A stretch of 35,198 bases of DNA from Gamarada debralockiae (lineage: Eukaryota > Ascomycota > Leotiomycetes > Helotiales > Hyphodiscaceae), in NCBI GenBank assembly GCA_002803225.1, contig NXFV01001153.1, positions 1-35,198 of the forward strand, read 5' to 3'. Within the stretch, counting starts at the first letter, position 1. The number at the start of each line of letters is the position of its first letter. A model generated the notes under the pieces. The model saw nothing but the letters and a program-made list of their open reading frames with translations. It was not told the origin of the DNA and ran no database searches. Of this stretch, positions 1-11,860 are shown in pieces. Both the position numbers and the translations under genes were made by a program.

Positions 1-20
1 AGGGGCAAGGGGCTACAGTC

Positions 21-84
21 CGGTGGGCGATAAGAACAAAACCGAAAAAACCCAGATCGAGCTTTGACCTAATACTGATTTTAG
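21..84 (+). repeat. Left inverted repeat arm
   Basis: It begins CGGTGGGCGATAAGAACAAA. It matches the right arm perfectly over 55 bases (21-75), then differs at 76 (T versus C) and 82 (T versus C, giving TpA where the other arm has CpA). The arm keeps several CpA and TpG sites intact although the sequence just inside it is saturated with RIP. Confidence 0.9.
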
Positions 85-3000
85 AGCTCACTAGTTTAGA
101 ACTTTATTATATACTATAATAATACCTGATTTACCCTCTCCTCTTATTTGATATAATATCTCGTTTAACTAAGAATATTAATTCTTTAAAGAATAATATT
201 AGAGACTAGTTTCTTATTAAAAGTATTTCTTCTTTTGATATTACTATATAGGTTTAAGTATAGATTAAGATTAAAGTAATCTCTTATATAATAGAGAATC
301 GACTAAAGAAATAGGGATTTAAGAAGTATACTTCTTAAGTTTAGAGTTTAATTAAGCTTTGCTTAACTATTATAATCTTCTTTTAATAATCGTATAGTAA
401 TACCTTAATCGTTTACTAATTAAAGAAGAATAGGACTAAGATTACTTAGTAAAAAGTAGCTAAGATTTGAAAAGAGTTAAATCTACTTTAATAAAGGAGT
501 ATTTAATAGTATACTAAAATAAATAATAAACTTGTTCGAATTATATAAGAGGAGCTTAATATAAGAAAGATTAATAGGTATAGGAAAGAGCTTCTTTAAA
601 AGTAGTTTTGAAAATAAAGTATAGTAATAGCTTAGTATTTTCTTTCCTTTATAATATACCTTATATTCTAACTTATCTTTAGTAATATACTTTTTAAAAT
701 TATTAAACGCCTTAATCTTAAAGTATATAAGTATTAGATAAAAGATTTAAATTATAAGAAAAGAGAATATATTATCCCTAGGCCTAATTATCTTTAGTCT
801 CTTAATAGCTATAATAAGCTAGCTAAATTTAGATTCGAGATCTATAGTACTATTAATACTTATTCTTATAAGATTATATAAATTTATATTAGTATCTTAA
901 ACTATACTACTTAATTAGTTATATAATAGTATCTTAAAGTAATTATAGAGAAAGGATATTAGCTTTTTATTATTTAATTTAATCGAGAGAAGGAGATAGA
1001 TCTTACTACTAAAGTCTACTATATATTCTCTTATATAGTAAGAGAAGATTTTAATTTTATACTTAAGAATTACTAGTTCTATAGCTCGAGTAAAAATAAC
1101 TTAAAAATCAAGTTTTAGTAGTCTTAATTAAAGAAGTTATATCTTTATAAGTAGTAAGTAAGTAAAGTCTACTTTTCTTTTATAATATCTATTTACTTAT
1201 AGCTATAGGCCTACTTTTAAAAGCTTAAAGAAAGTATAGAATTTAATAAAACAAAGATTTTTAATCGAATTATAATATTAGCTATTTATATAAAGATTAT
1301 CTAAAAGACTATATATAAGTATATTAATCTTTAGAATATCTATTATATTTGGAAGTAAAATAATTACTTAAATTTAGTATTTAGCTAGCTTAAGGTCTTA
1401 TATAAAGACTTCTTTAATAAAGTTTAATATTAGAGAGTAATAATTAACTTTAAATATACTAAGAGAATTAAGGAGAGTATATTTATATAGAGTAAGTAAT
1501 TTTTATAAGATATTTACTTTGTTTCTTCCCTTAGCTTCTCTCTTACTCTCCTCTTCTATAATTAATAGTTTTATATACTAATTTACAAAAGAACTTATAA
1601 AATATCTTCTAAAAGCAACTCTTAATTAGTACTATAATATACTTTAGTCTTATAGTATTAACCTCTTTACTTTAAGTACTAGTAATATTAATAAAGAAAA
1701 TAATAGTAAAGAAATATATAGACTATACTATTAGACTTACTTAATACTTTATTCTCTTATATAATATTATATTAATTCTAGAGTAGATCCTAAATTCTCT
1801 AAATATTTAAGACTAATAGAAGGGTATTTTAGTATTAAGAACTATAGTAGAAAGCTTATAAATATAATTACTATTAATATAGAGTTTAATAAAATTAGTA
1901 TAAACCTTAAAGATCTTCTTAAGACTAAGAGATAAGAAAAGACGTTTAATAAAAATAAGTTAACTAATCTAAAAATAAATATTAATTAAAGATAGTCTCT
2001 TTTTATACGAAGCCTTACTTTAGGTTTTTATATCTCCTAGATTTATTCTTTAAATTATAAAGATTAATTTTCTTATATATAATATAGCTAAGTAAACTCT
2101 TTAGTCTAATTTCTATCTTAAAAATCTTTAAAGGTACTTAGCTAAGTATAATATATATTTAGACTATAGTACTATTTACCTAATATACCTTTAATATTAT
2201 TAGTCTACTAAATATAATCTTATAGGCAACTCTTCTCTTCTTTATTGAAGATAAGAAGAGGAATAGACTTTTATCTTAAGCTTAAGTATAGTTCGCTCTA
2301 CTTATACTATAACCTTAAGTATAATAATAAACTATAAAGTCCTTATTTGTCCTTTTCTAGCTAAGCTTAATAAAGAACTTTCTCCTTAGTCTTTAGGCCC
2401 TTTAAAATAAGATATTAGCTAAGTTATATACAATATAAGGGAGAACACTAATATAAGAATCTATAATTAAGGTAATAAGCTAAATACTAGTTCTAGTCCT
2501 CTTAGTATATATCTCTTAAACTTAGTTAGACTAAGGATAGCCTAGGTCTTTTAATAGATAATTTATTGTATTTTAATTAAGAAGTACTTCTTCTTTAATT
2601 AGCGAAGTAATAAGATCTTTAGAGATTAAGTTATATTATTCTTAAGTAAGTAATTTTATCTCTTCTATTTTATATAATATTTAACTTAGAATAGATATAA
2701 TTAAATTTATTTAAAAAGAGAACTATTCTCTTTTAATAAAAGAAGGATTCGATTATTTAATTAAATACTTTATTTATAAGGAAATTTTAGAGAAAATTAA
2801 TAGAATATAATATTTTAAGTTTAAGAAAGCTCTTAAGTAAGAAGAGGAGTATAAATAGTATATTAGGACTAGATAATTACCTTTTTAAGATTTATTTAGT
2901 TAAAAGAAAGCCCTAGACTTTTTAGGAGTTATTATATAGGCTACTAATATTATATTCTTCTTTATATTAATTTAGTCTTTAATTTTAAATATTATCCTTA

Positions 3001-6000
3001 GTAAGACTAATAAGTATATTTTATATATTATTCTCCTAGCGTTTAATAAAGATACCTTATATAAAGAGCCTCTTAAATTAGTAGAGAAATAAGAGAAGAT
3101 AAAGCTAAAGGTATATCTTATATTAAGCTTTACTAAGGTCTCTTCTTTTAAGAAACCTATAACTAAGAGTATTTTAGTCCTTAGAAAACTAAATATCTTT
3201 CGAGTAAGTCTTTATTTATATAGCCTTTATTTATATAATACTTATCTAATTTAAATATTAATATTTAAATAGATAATTAAAATAGAAAAGACTAAGGATA
3301 AGAAGAAAGAGAAGCTAAAGTTATAAAGCTAAGAGATAACTATACTTAAGAGTATTAAGATACTAGGATAGTAAAGTATTTTTAGAGTAAGTCTTCTTTT
3401 ATATAATATCCTCTTTCCTTAAAAGGCTAATAGTAAAGTAGATAGTTAAGATTAAAGGGGCTTTAAAGTTAAAGATAAGTAAGACTATTAAGCTAAAAGA
3501 GAATATATAAGAAAGTAATACTAGAGATTCTTTAATTAATAAAGACCTCGAGTATTATATAACTAGAACTAAAGGCCTTTATTATATAGGATATAAGAAT
3601 ATAAGGTAGTACTCTAGAAGAGAAGAATAATTAAAGTTAAATTTTTCTTAAATTATTTTTAATTTTAGTTTAATAGAGTTAGTTTTAAGTATTATATTAA
3701 GAAGTATCTTTAAAATCTTAAATACTCTTTAATATAAGTATCTTAATAGACTTTGTGAATAAATATATATTAATAAGAGTTATAATAATAATAATAACGT
3801 TACTTATAGTAAAGGGTTTAAAAAGGAGTACTAGACTTACTTAGATACTAAGAATAAGGATATTAGTACTATTACTAATAGTAGGGTAAAAACTCTTATA
3901 TTTAAGGCTAAAGAAAGTACTAAAGAAGAGCCTAAAATATCTATAGTAAGTATAAATATATTCTTAGCCCTATTTTAAGCTTAGTATTAATATAGTTTTA
4001 TCTATAGTACTAAATAAAGACAGAACTTTATAAAGAGAACTACTAAAGTAAGAACTTAATTCTATTATACTAAAAATAGTAAGTTATAATTCCTTTAACT
4101 TAGTATTAATAAAGAATAAATTCTTTAGTACTAAGAATCTCTATATATTTAAGCTAGTACTAGTTATTTTAGACCTCTTATAATATAGAGAGTATAGTTA
4201 AGAACTTAAATACTTAGTAAAGGTAAGGAGAAAGAGTAAAACGCTAAATTATAGATAGAATTAAGAACCTAAAAAAAAGATTAAAGTTAAGAGCCTAGAA
4301 CTAAGTTAGCTAATATAAGAGTTATAGTTAATTTACTAGAACTTAAAAAAGAAAGAGAATAATAATAATAGTAAAAGGAAAGATAGAAGAAAAAATCTAA
4401 GGTCTAGTCTAAGGAAGAAGACTAGTCTAGTTTAAAGGACTAGTCTAACTAGTATAGAATTTAGGGAATCTAGAGTCTAGTCTAGGTATTAGCTAGAAAA
4501 GGGGCGTATATAAAGAGTATATCTATTAGGTAGTACTCTAAAGTATAAAAGAGTTTTACTAAACCTAGCTTAGATAAGTAATAAGAGCTTAAGCTAATAT
4601 TAAAAGGCTAAATACAAAATAAGCAGCTATAGGATAATATATATAGATACTTACTTAAGACGCTAATACTTAGTATATATATTTAACTTAAAAGAGTTAA
4701 TTAATAGCTAATAAAAGGGATAATTAAAGGCTATACTAATAGAGGTAGTAATAAAGGGTCTATTTATATTAGTAGAAAAGGGAAATAATAGGGTTCTAAT
4801 AAGATATAGATATATAGAGGGCCGAGACTTATTATAAGGGAGATTATAGTAAGAGCTTAGGAGAGATAACTTAGTAATTAAATATTATATTATCCTAAAG
4901 GAAGTATATTTAAAGAAGTATCTAAGAAGTATTTAAGTAGTTCTAAGTATATTATTATATACTAATATCTTATTAAGGAAGGAAATACTTTTTATTAAAG
5001 CCTTTATTTATCTATTTAAGTATAAGTATATTTAAAGAGAGATTAATCTCTATATAGCAAAGTCGATATAGTAAAGTTAGTTTAAGAGGAGATAATATTA
5101 AAGTTATAAGAGAAAAGAAGGAAGGAAGGATAAGAAGTATATTTAAAGATTAAGAAGTTAATTTAAAGAGAGAGGTTTTTATTTAAAGATTAAATTAAGA
5201 ACGAAGAGTATATTTAATAATTAAAAAGATTAAGAAGCTTAGTTTAAAGTAAAGATAGATTTATATATATAGTTAGCTTAGTTAATCTAAGGGAAGAGGA
5301 AAAGAGAAGAAACTTTTTAATACTATTAACTATAAAAAAGATATTATAAAATCAATAAAAAGGATCTTAAGAGATATTAGCTTATTTATATAGTAAGGGG
5401 GAGTATAACTTCTAAGGAGATATACTATAAGGTTAAAGGCTAAAGTAAAGAGATTAAAATCTATATTAAAGATCTATTAGTAATAAAGATAAAGAGAAGA
5501 TACTTAATTAAGCTAGAGTAAGATTAAATTAAAGGTAAAAAGCAAAAGGAAAGAAAAAGATATTATTAACGAAGTTATTAATAAAGTTAAAGTTATTAAA
5601 GGAGTTATTAAAGTTATTAAAAAAGAGAGATTTAAAAGCTCTTCCTTTATAAAAATTAGGAGGTAATTATAGGAGCTAAGTAAGCTAATTAAGACTTACT
5701 TATATTAATACTTAAATTATTTACTTTATTTAAAGAGTTTAAAGGTAATAAAGTTAATAATATTAATATTAGAGGATAATTATATAATTGTAGTAGTAAA
5801 TACTAAAGGGGATTCTTTTGATAAAGTAATTAGAGTATTATTTTCTTTTTTATATAATTTTCTACTTTATTTCTTTTTCTTTTTAGTACTTAAAGGTAAG
5901 TACAAATATAAGGGGGGATGAATATAGTAGGGAAATTAATTATATTAATATTAATCTACTATCTAGGTATATTTTATCTCCTATAGCTAGAACTATATAT

Positions 6001-7119
6001 AGATACCTATATATATATATATAATTATATAACTTATTTTCTAATATATTTTATAGTGTTTTAGAGTATTATAGTCTTCGTTTTATAATATTCTTGTTTT
6101 ATCCTTTACTAAGAGTATATATAATATATAGTATAATTAGGAAGTACTTATACTTGTATTTCGTTCCTTTTATAGTAATAGTCTTTATAGATAACTATAA
6201 TAGGATAAAACGCCTTTAGAAACCTCTTTTAACTAATACTCTAGTAGACTATTTAAAAATCTATAGCTTATATAGAGAGCTCTAGAGTAGTCTTATCTGT
6301 AAGGTCTATAACTTATATAACCTATAATAATCTCTTTAAGCTCGCCTATTAGATTATATAATAGGTTAGATAGCTCTATATAAATAACTTTATTAATATA
6401 CTCTATAGTAAGGAACTATATAGTAGGGAGGAGCTAGATAAGTAAGTATATATATAGTTACTTATGCTTCTAGTACTCGATTATATAGATATAAGCTTAG
6501 TACAGACTAAAAGCCTTGTCTTTAATACCTATAAGAAGGGCCTTAATCTTAAGATGAAATATATAGATAATAAGATTAAGTTAATCTATTAGTTACTAGC
6601 CTATAAGTAGGTTCTTAATAATCTTTAGCTAGTAGAGATTAACTATAAAAGTCGAAGAACATTAGTTTACTATAATAATAGATAATAGCTATAGAGTCTT
6701 AGAATAACTATTATATTATATAGTCTTTACTTATAAAGCTTAAGGGGAGAACGATCCTATAGTCTAACTTAGTTAAATCGATATTTGTATAGACTAAATA
6801 ATCCTTTAACCCTAAATAGATATTAGCTCGAAGCTTATAATCTATAGTCTTTTCTTTTTTTTTCTCTCTAAAGAATTATATTAACTTCTTTATATAATAA
6901 ATATTAATTTCCTTATATTATAGACTTACGCAAACGAATTATATTCGAGCCTCTCCTCTATAAGTTAAATCAAAGAATATAATAGGAGTTATTAGTATAG
7001 AAGAGAATATATAATTAGTAGAAAATAAGGTATAGTATAAGTATTTCGTAAAATAACTATAAATATATTAATAACTTTGATCTTTTATCGAATTCTATCT
7101 ATAAACAGCTAGGTAGGTT

Positions 7120-7183
7120 CTGAAATCGGTATTAGGTCAAAGCTCGATCTGGGTTTTTTCGGTTTTGTTCTTATCGCCCACCG
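7120..7183 (-). repeat. Right inverted repeat arm
   Basis: This is the reverse complement of the left arm, perfect over 7129-7183. Similarity weakens inward where AT-rich sequence begins. Outward of 7183 a short gapped similarity to the left flank continues (CTACAG versus CTGCAG), so the true repeat may be slightly longer than 55 bases. Confidence 0.9.
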
Positions 7184-7332
7184 TCTGCAGCCTCGGTGGC
7201 GGGCAAGACAGGCTGATCAGGGTCTGCATCATTGGTCTCACTCCGAAGCACCTTTACTGGGCGTAAAATGCGGAGTCATCTGCGGTACTCGCTTTGTCAT
7301 TAACCTCCTTCCTGAAAAATTACGATTACCTA

Positions 7333-9269
7333 TTAATAGTAGAGAGCCTTTTGCCACCAATCGCATCTTGAGTTCGCGACTGTGTCCTTCAACGTAGTGC
7401 CAAGATTGGTCGTCGCAATATTCACCACCGTGGAGCCCGAGCCATACATCGGGAAGTAAGGCACTCCTTTCTCATTGGGGTTTCCATTCATTGCAAAACT
7501 GGTGAGATAATCTTGGAGTGCCTTCGCTACCGTTGCATTTACTGGACTTCCGTCGTCGCTGGTACTTCTGTCTCCGTTGAAATACGTATATGCCAAATCC
7601 TCCCCATGAAGACCTGGAGGAACGGAGAAGAGATAAGAATAGGTCTGATTCTCAAAGGCCAGATCTAGATACCGAGTGTTACATGTGAAGCTGACTTCGC
7701 TGATGGTGAGAGCTGTACGCTCAATCTGGTTGGTGTAGCCATAAGTTCCGTCGAATACTGGAGGATATAATACGGTGTCGATGTAATCGATGGTCTTGGC
7801 AGATGCATCTGGAAATCCAGCCTCGAGAGATGCAGCGTAGGCTGTTTGGTTTTGGATAAACGGCGAGGTAGAAGCCAGCCCTTCGTCAGAATTGTGACCG
7901 ACCATGATTTTGAGACTTTTGTCGAACTGGCCGTGGAGCAAGAGGACACCTGGCAGAGCTGGCGCGAATAACCCGTCGATCGTAGGTCCAAATGAGAACT
8001 CTCCATACACCGAAAGTCCAACAATGATGGCATTGACAGCTTGGAGAACTGAAGACGACAGCTGCCTAAGCTGTGCGACTGAGCTAATTGTCGTGTTTGT
8101 TACGAAGCTCGCATAGGACAGGACAGTATCAAAGGTAGCCTCCTGCTGTGAGTTTGAAGCAATTGGCTGAAATCCAGGGCTTTGGAGAATTGCTTGTTGG
8201 AAGGGAACTTTGCCGCTCAATCCGCCGAATGCAGTGATTTGATGCATGATCGAGCTTCCACCTGCGCTCTCTCCAAACACCGTGATTCTGTTCGGATCTC
8301 CACCGAAAAGATGAATGTTTTGCTGCACCCACTCAAGCGCAAGTTTTTGATCATACAGTCCGGCATTCGCCACGCCACTTTCTTGGAAAGTTGGGCCTGA
8401 CAGCCAACCCTGACGTATGTTAGAAATTGGCAGTCAATTTCACTTGGTACACTCACAAAAAGTCCTAGTCGATAGTTCATAGCCACATAAATAACTCCTT
8501 CTTGGCCATCATCCTGACTTCGTGCAATCAATCCAGCAGGATTGCCATTGGCAGTTTTGGTACCTTCCGTGAACCCGCCGCCATGGAACCAGACCATCAC
8601 TGCAGCTGTTTTTGTGAGAAAAGAGACTGATACGTGACAGCCGGTACTGACCTCCATTCGATCCACCATTTCGTTTACGTTTCCATCTCTGGTTGTTGAA
8701 AATCTTCTCGGGTACCATCACATCCAGAAAGAGGCAGTCTTCTGAAGTCCCGGGAGCTGGGGCTGGTAGATCTGCGAGACTCAACGAGCCCGAGGAAGAA
8801 CTCGACTCATTGATCAAGGTTGCGAGTGGTACGCCGGACAAGAATTGTTCTGAAATTAACCCCCATGCTGGATCTGCTTGGGGACAGATGACGCTTGTTC
8901 GTCCATCGTTGATAGTTCGATTTCTGCCTTGCGGAAAAATTGGAGCGGCGAATCGCAAATTGCCAGTCGGCGCGGCACCGTATCTTATGTTGCTGAAATT
9001 ATAGTATTGGCCGGTTTGCTGATAAGGTCTCAGGTTAGCGCATAATCTTCTAGTGAGAAGAGGCAAGTTTGATGCTTGTATGCTTTCTGGCCCACCATGA
9101 CTGAGCTAGAAAGCCACCCTAGACGCCAACCCTGCCTCGAATCGATCCTTCACGAAGGACTTACATTGATGGTAGCTTGTTGCACAGCATAGCCCAGATC
9201 AACTGTTGGCAAGTTTGAGGCCAAGACGTGCGTCGCGCTCGCGATGACCAGAATCCAGGAGCTCCTCAT
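7333..9269 (-). CDS. Secreted type-B carboxylesterase (alpha/beta hydrolase)
   Basis: Four exons: 9269-9165, 9018-8652, 8605-8457 and 8409-7333, giving 565 residues. Introns have donors GTAAGT, GTCAGT and GTGAGT, acceptors CAG/ACAG/CAG, and a GCTAAC branch point in the first; all phases agree. Residues 1-18 form a signal peptide ([17 protein letters not shown]). Family marks are SEDCLFLDV, the oxyanion HGGGF, the nucleophile elbow GESAGG (Ser255), Glu383 in HNSDEG and His475 in HGEDL, so the Ser-Glu-His triad is complete. Type-B esterases hydrolyse carboxylic esters outside the cell; the substrate cannot be told from sequence. The start at 9269 is preferred because it has A at -3 and a clean signal peptide; an in-frame ATG at 9287 has a poor context. 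The gene ends about 150 bases from the RIP block, yet its reading frame is undamaged. Confidence 0.9.
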
Positions 9270-9766
9270 GATTGCGACAAGAAACATACAATCAAAGCTG
9301 TGGAGAAGACTGCGCCGGAAATCGTAAAACGAAAAATTATGGCGCACGCGAGGCATTTAATAAACTATCCTTACCTTTCACTTGCGGGGTCTTTCCGGTT
9401 TCCAGCATCTTCAAACGAAATCAACCACTTGGAATCACTCCGAAATATAGTTGGACATGCATTATAGCGAATAGCATTTCCTAGGCGCCGACTAGAAGCA
9501 AAATGGAGAGGTTCTAAGTTGAATCCTTACGGAATATATTGGTCGTTTAAACGATTGGTCCTAAGTACCGTAGCATCATTCTGCACGGTGATGGAAGCAG
9601 AGAAAGATTGGAGAGCTTTCACCATGTCGTAATAGGGATTGGACCCAAACCAAGTTTTTCGTCGGCTGTAGACCTGATCATCTGCATCCCACGGCAAGAT
9701 TAAGTGCTGATTCGTAATTCAGATGGTGGGCTGTATTTTACCCCGCAATTTGCCCCGCCTTGGCTG

Positions 9767-9795
9767 AGGTTCCTGGCATCTAAGCCCAGGAACCT
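9767..9795. repeat. Short perfect hairpin
   Basis: AGGTTCCTGG at 9767-9776 pairs with CCAGGAACCT at 9786-9795 around a 9-base loop. It lies 30 bases before a larger inverted repeat and may belong to the same inserted sequence. No T tract follows, and a bacterial-type terminator is not expected in a fungal nuclear genome. Confidence 0.6.
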
Positions 9796-9825
9796 ATCCC
9801 AAACTGATTTACAAAGGTCGCCGTA

Positions 9826-9947
9826 AAAGGTTTGGAATATACAGTGTGTCACGCTGTATTTACAAAGGCCCTAGCCTGAATTACAGGCCTTTATAGGGAT
9901 CGCTTGGAAATTAGCAGGCCTAGATACCCTGTATATTCCAAACCTTT
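9826..9947. mobile_element. MITE-like 122-bp inverted-repeat element
   Basis: AAAGGTTTGGAATATACAG at 9826-9844 is repeated as its exact reverse complement at 9929-9947. The interior holds a second, smaller inverted pair (AAAGGCC and GGCCTTT, roughly 9855-9892). The size, terminal repeats and lack of coding capacity fit a miniature inverted-repeat element. I could not identify a clear target-site duplication beside the 19-base arms, so this could also be a chance or regulatory palindrome. Confidence 0.45.
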
Positions 9948-10917
9948 CACCTTCGTACAGGGATAAGGTAGCAAATTAGGCCGAGGCTCCTCCATGAGAT
10001 TTGAAAGCTAGAAAATTGGTCATCCGAATTTGAAGCCGAAATGCTCGAAACTCTCCCGAGACCCTTGGAGGGCTGAAATTACTCAAATCTTCCAGAGGAA
10101 CACAAGGTCAAGATATGATCGATCTGTTGAACGACCAAGTGGCCGATTCTTCCGAGGTCTTTTAGGGCCTCTCTAGGCCCTAGAAAAATTAAATAGCCAC
10201 CCTCTAGTCAGTATCCAGAATTCTGTCCAGCCAAGTGGCAACTCCCATTGATGATACAGGAGAAAGGGGTCATCTCCTCGCTCAGTATCGATCAGCCGTT
10301 AATACCGTAATAATTGCTTTACAAAGCCCTAACTTGGATGTTAAATTCTAACGTTTTAGTGTTTTGGAACCAGCTCCTATATTAGGACCAAGGTGTTACA
10401 AGTGGCATCGACTTTTTGATATATTCGAATATTCTAAGGGCTCCTACGGCCTTGCCGCACTTTTCTAGGGATATTAACCCAAGATCAGCTAAAATGCAAG
10501 GCAATAAAGGTTGTTACTTATCAATTTACTAAAAAAAAAAAAAGAGTCTGATGAGAGATAAATACTAGGTGATCTGTGCCCCTATTTTGTATGCTCTTAT
10601 AAACTCATGTTAACCTGACTTCAAAAAACCAGCTCTTATAAATGAAGGGGTCTTGTAGCAGGGGTGGGGTCTTATAAAGCAATTAATACGGTGAGTTCGT
10701 CTGGGATATTTTCATATCGAAGTAGAGAAGACTTTCCACCAGAATGGTTTTAGTCCGTAAGCTACAAGAGGCCCCATAGTGCACTTGACCGCGTTTGGGC
10801 CAGCGTCGTTTCACGGCGCTGGATAAATGCCTTGGGAATGTAGCTTCTTTCGAGGAGTGTCATAGCCCTCGGTGCAATGCCGCTACCTAAACCGAGGACC
10901 GCGCTTCGGCTGGAACC

Positions 10918-11860
10918 TTGGGTGCTAGCATAATGGTTGTAATGAGAGTCATAGTTACTCTCGCCGTTTATCCGCGCTTGGTTGAACTTTTTCAAAATGA
11001 ATATGGCAGATACGCACGTATGCTGTATGCCATTGAAGAGCTCGCTGCAAAGTATAACAGAAGCCATTCGTTTACTCCTTGTGTCAATGGGACTGGCAAG
11101 ACCCACAGAACTGGCACCTCGTATCTAGAATACCTGGCGTATCATCCGCCTTACCTGGTCCGCGATCACGAGTATTATTCAAATGTCGAGCACAAGTTAT
11201 TTGACGACAGATCACTATCAGCACGGGGACATGGATATGTTAGAAGTCGGAAATGTGAACGGATGAGGGAGTTCTCCGGGAGATTTGACTTATTACGAGC
11301 AACGCACACACTTCACCACGTGAACTTTGCTCAAGTCACATCTCCTCATTGGTACCGATAGCCGCAATGCTTCAAGTGAGGCACTGGAGATTTTGCTTAA
11401 CAGGGAAATCATAGCCATCAGCCAAGACCCAATGTAGGAGTAGCACTCGCACCTTTCTGCATCAGCATTCAACCAGACTATTCCGCAATTGTCTATAGTG
11501 CAATGTCTCCGTCTCTATATTGGGCAGGAAATTCAACCTACGGACCAGTTTTCATGATCATCAACGCGCTGAACGAAACTCAGACAATGAGTTTTGACCT
11601 GACAGAAATTGGGCGGCCCATGCAAGCAGGTAGTACACGGTGAGCGACATGTGGCTTCATAAAGACGTTGGGTTGCAGTTTGCGATTGAACTATTAGTTT
11701 GGAAGCTTAAAATGTAGCTATGCTACTCTTGAGTGACGCTGACCGGAACCGAGGGACCAACCGCCGCCTTGTGCTGAACCATTCTTGGAGCATCAGTGTA
11801 CGACACCGAATGGGAGTTACATCGGTGGTGGTTCGCTTCTTGAATGGGGTTTCTGAAGGA
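10918..11860 (+). pseudogene. Decayed GH27 alpha-galactosidase
   Basis: Pieces of a glycoside hydrolase family 27 enzyme follow in the right order but in different frames. In turn: YGRYARM (about 11000), NTWR..WSAITSII (11129-11180), DMDMLEVGN (11228-11254), LTYYEQRTHFTT, a TGA at 11321-11323 where the family has Trp (THF..W), then KSHLLIGTD and EALEILLNREIIAISQD. A one-base shift near 11434 leads to NVGVALAPF and SLYWAGNSTYGPVF. Another shift leads to YTVSDMWLHKDVG, and another to AMLLLSDAD followed by a probable tail QCTTPNGSYIGG. A second in-frame TGA is at 11264. GH27 enzymes release galactose from galactosides and are normally secreted. Nothing recognisable of the N-terminal half with the catalytic YDNC region is left, so the copy is dead. 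Confidence 0.8.

Larger units (their letters stand above)
1..7183. mobile_element. RIP-saturated AT-rich dead repeat with terminal inverted repeats
   Basis: This block is very AT-rich and almost lacks the dinucleotides CA and TG, while TA is everywhere. That is the product of repeat-induced point mutation on both strands (CpA to TpA, TpG to TpA). No open frame of 60 codons or more exists in it, so any transposon genes are unreadable. Its ends carry an inverted repeat: bases 21-75 match the reverse complement of 7129-7183 without a mismatch by eye, and similarity continues to about base 84. Composition returns to normal immediately outside 7183. I interpret it as one repeat, or a nest of repeats, inactivated by RIP. 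The element class cannot be read. A DNA transposon with terminal inverted repeats fits the ends, but nested retroelements could fill the middle. Target-site duplication cannot be judged because the left flank is only about 20 bases. Confidence 0.85.
9270..10917. other. Non-coding stretch with inverted repeats
   Basis: The first few hundred bases are the upstream region of the carboxylesterase. The rest contains a hairpin at 9767-9795, a longer inverted repeat at 9826-9947, and a run of 13 A at 10531-10543. I see no convincing coding sequence on either strand. The last 150 bases may hold the unreadable N-terminal part of the alpha-galactosidase relic that follows. Confidence 0.5.

Noticed and set aside
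1..7183. Block considered as mitochondrial DNA insertion or centromere core
   Set aside because: The near absence of CA and TG together with terminal inverted repeats is explained by RIP of a transposon; plain AT bias would not remove these dinucleotides selectively.
10531..10543. Run of 13 A, considered as a retroposon tail
   Set aside because: No element body or duplication could be seen beside it; more likely a simple homopolymer.
10762..11106. 114-codon minus-strand frame
   Set aside because: It is antisense to the alpha-galactosidase relic, whose plus-strand fragments explain the sequence better.
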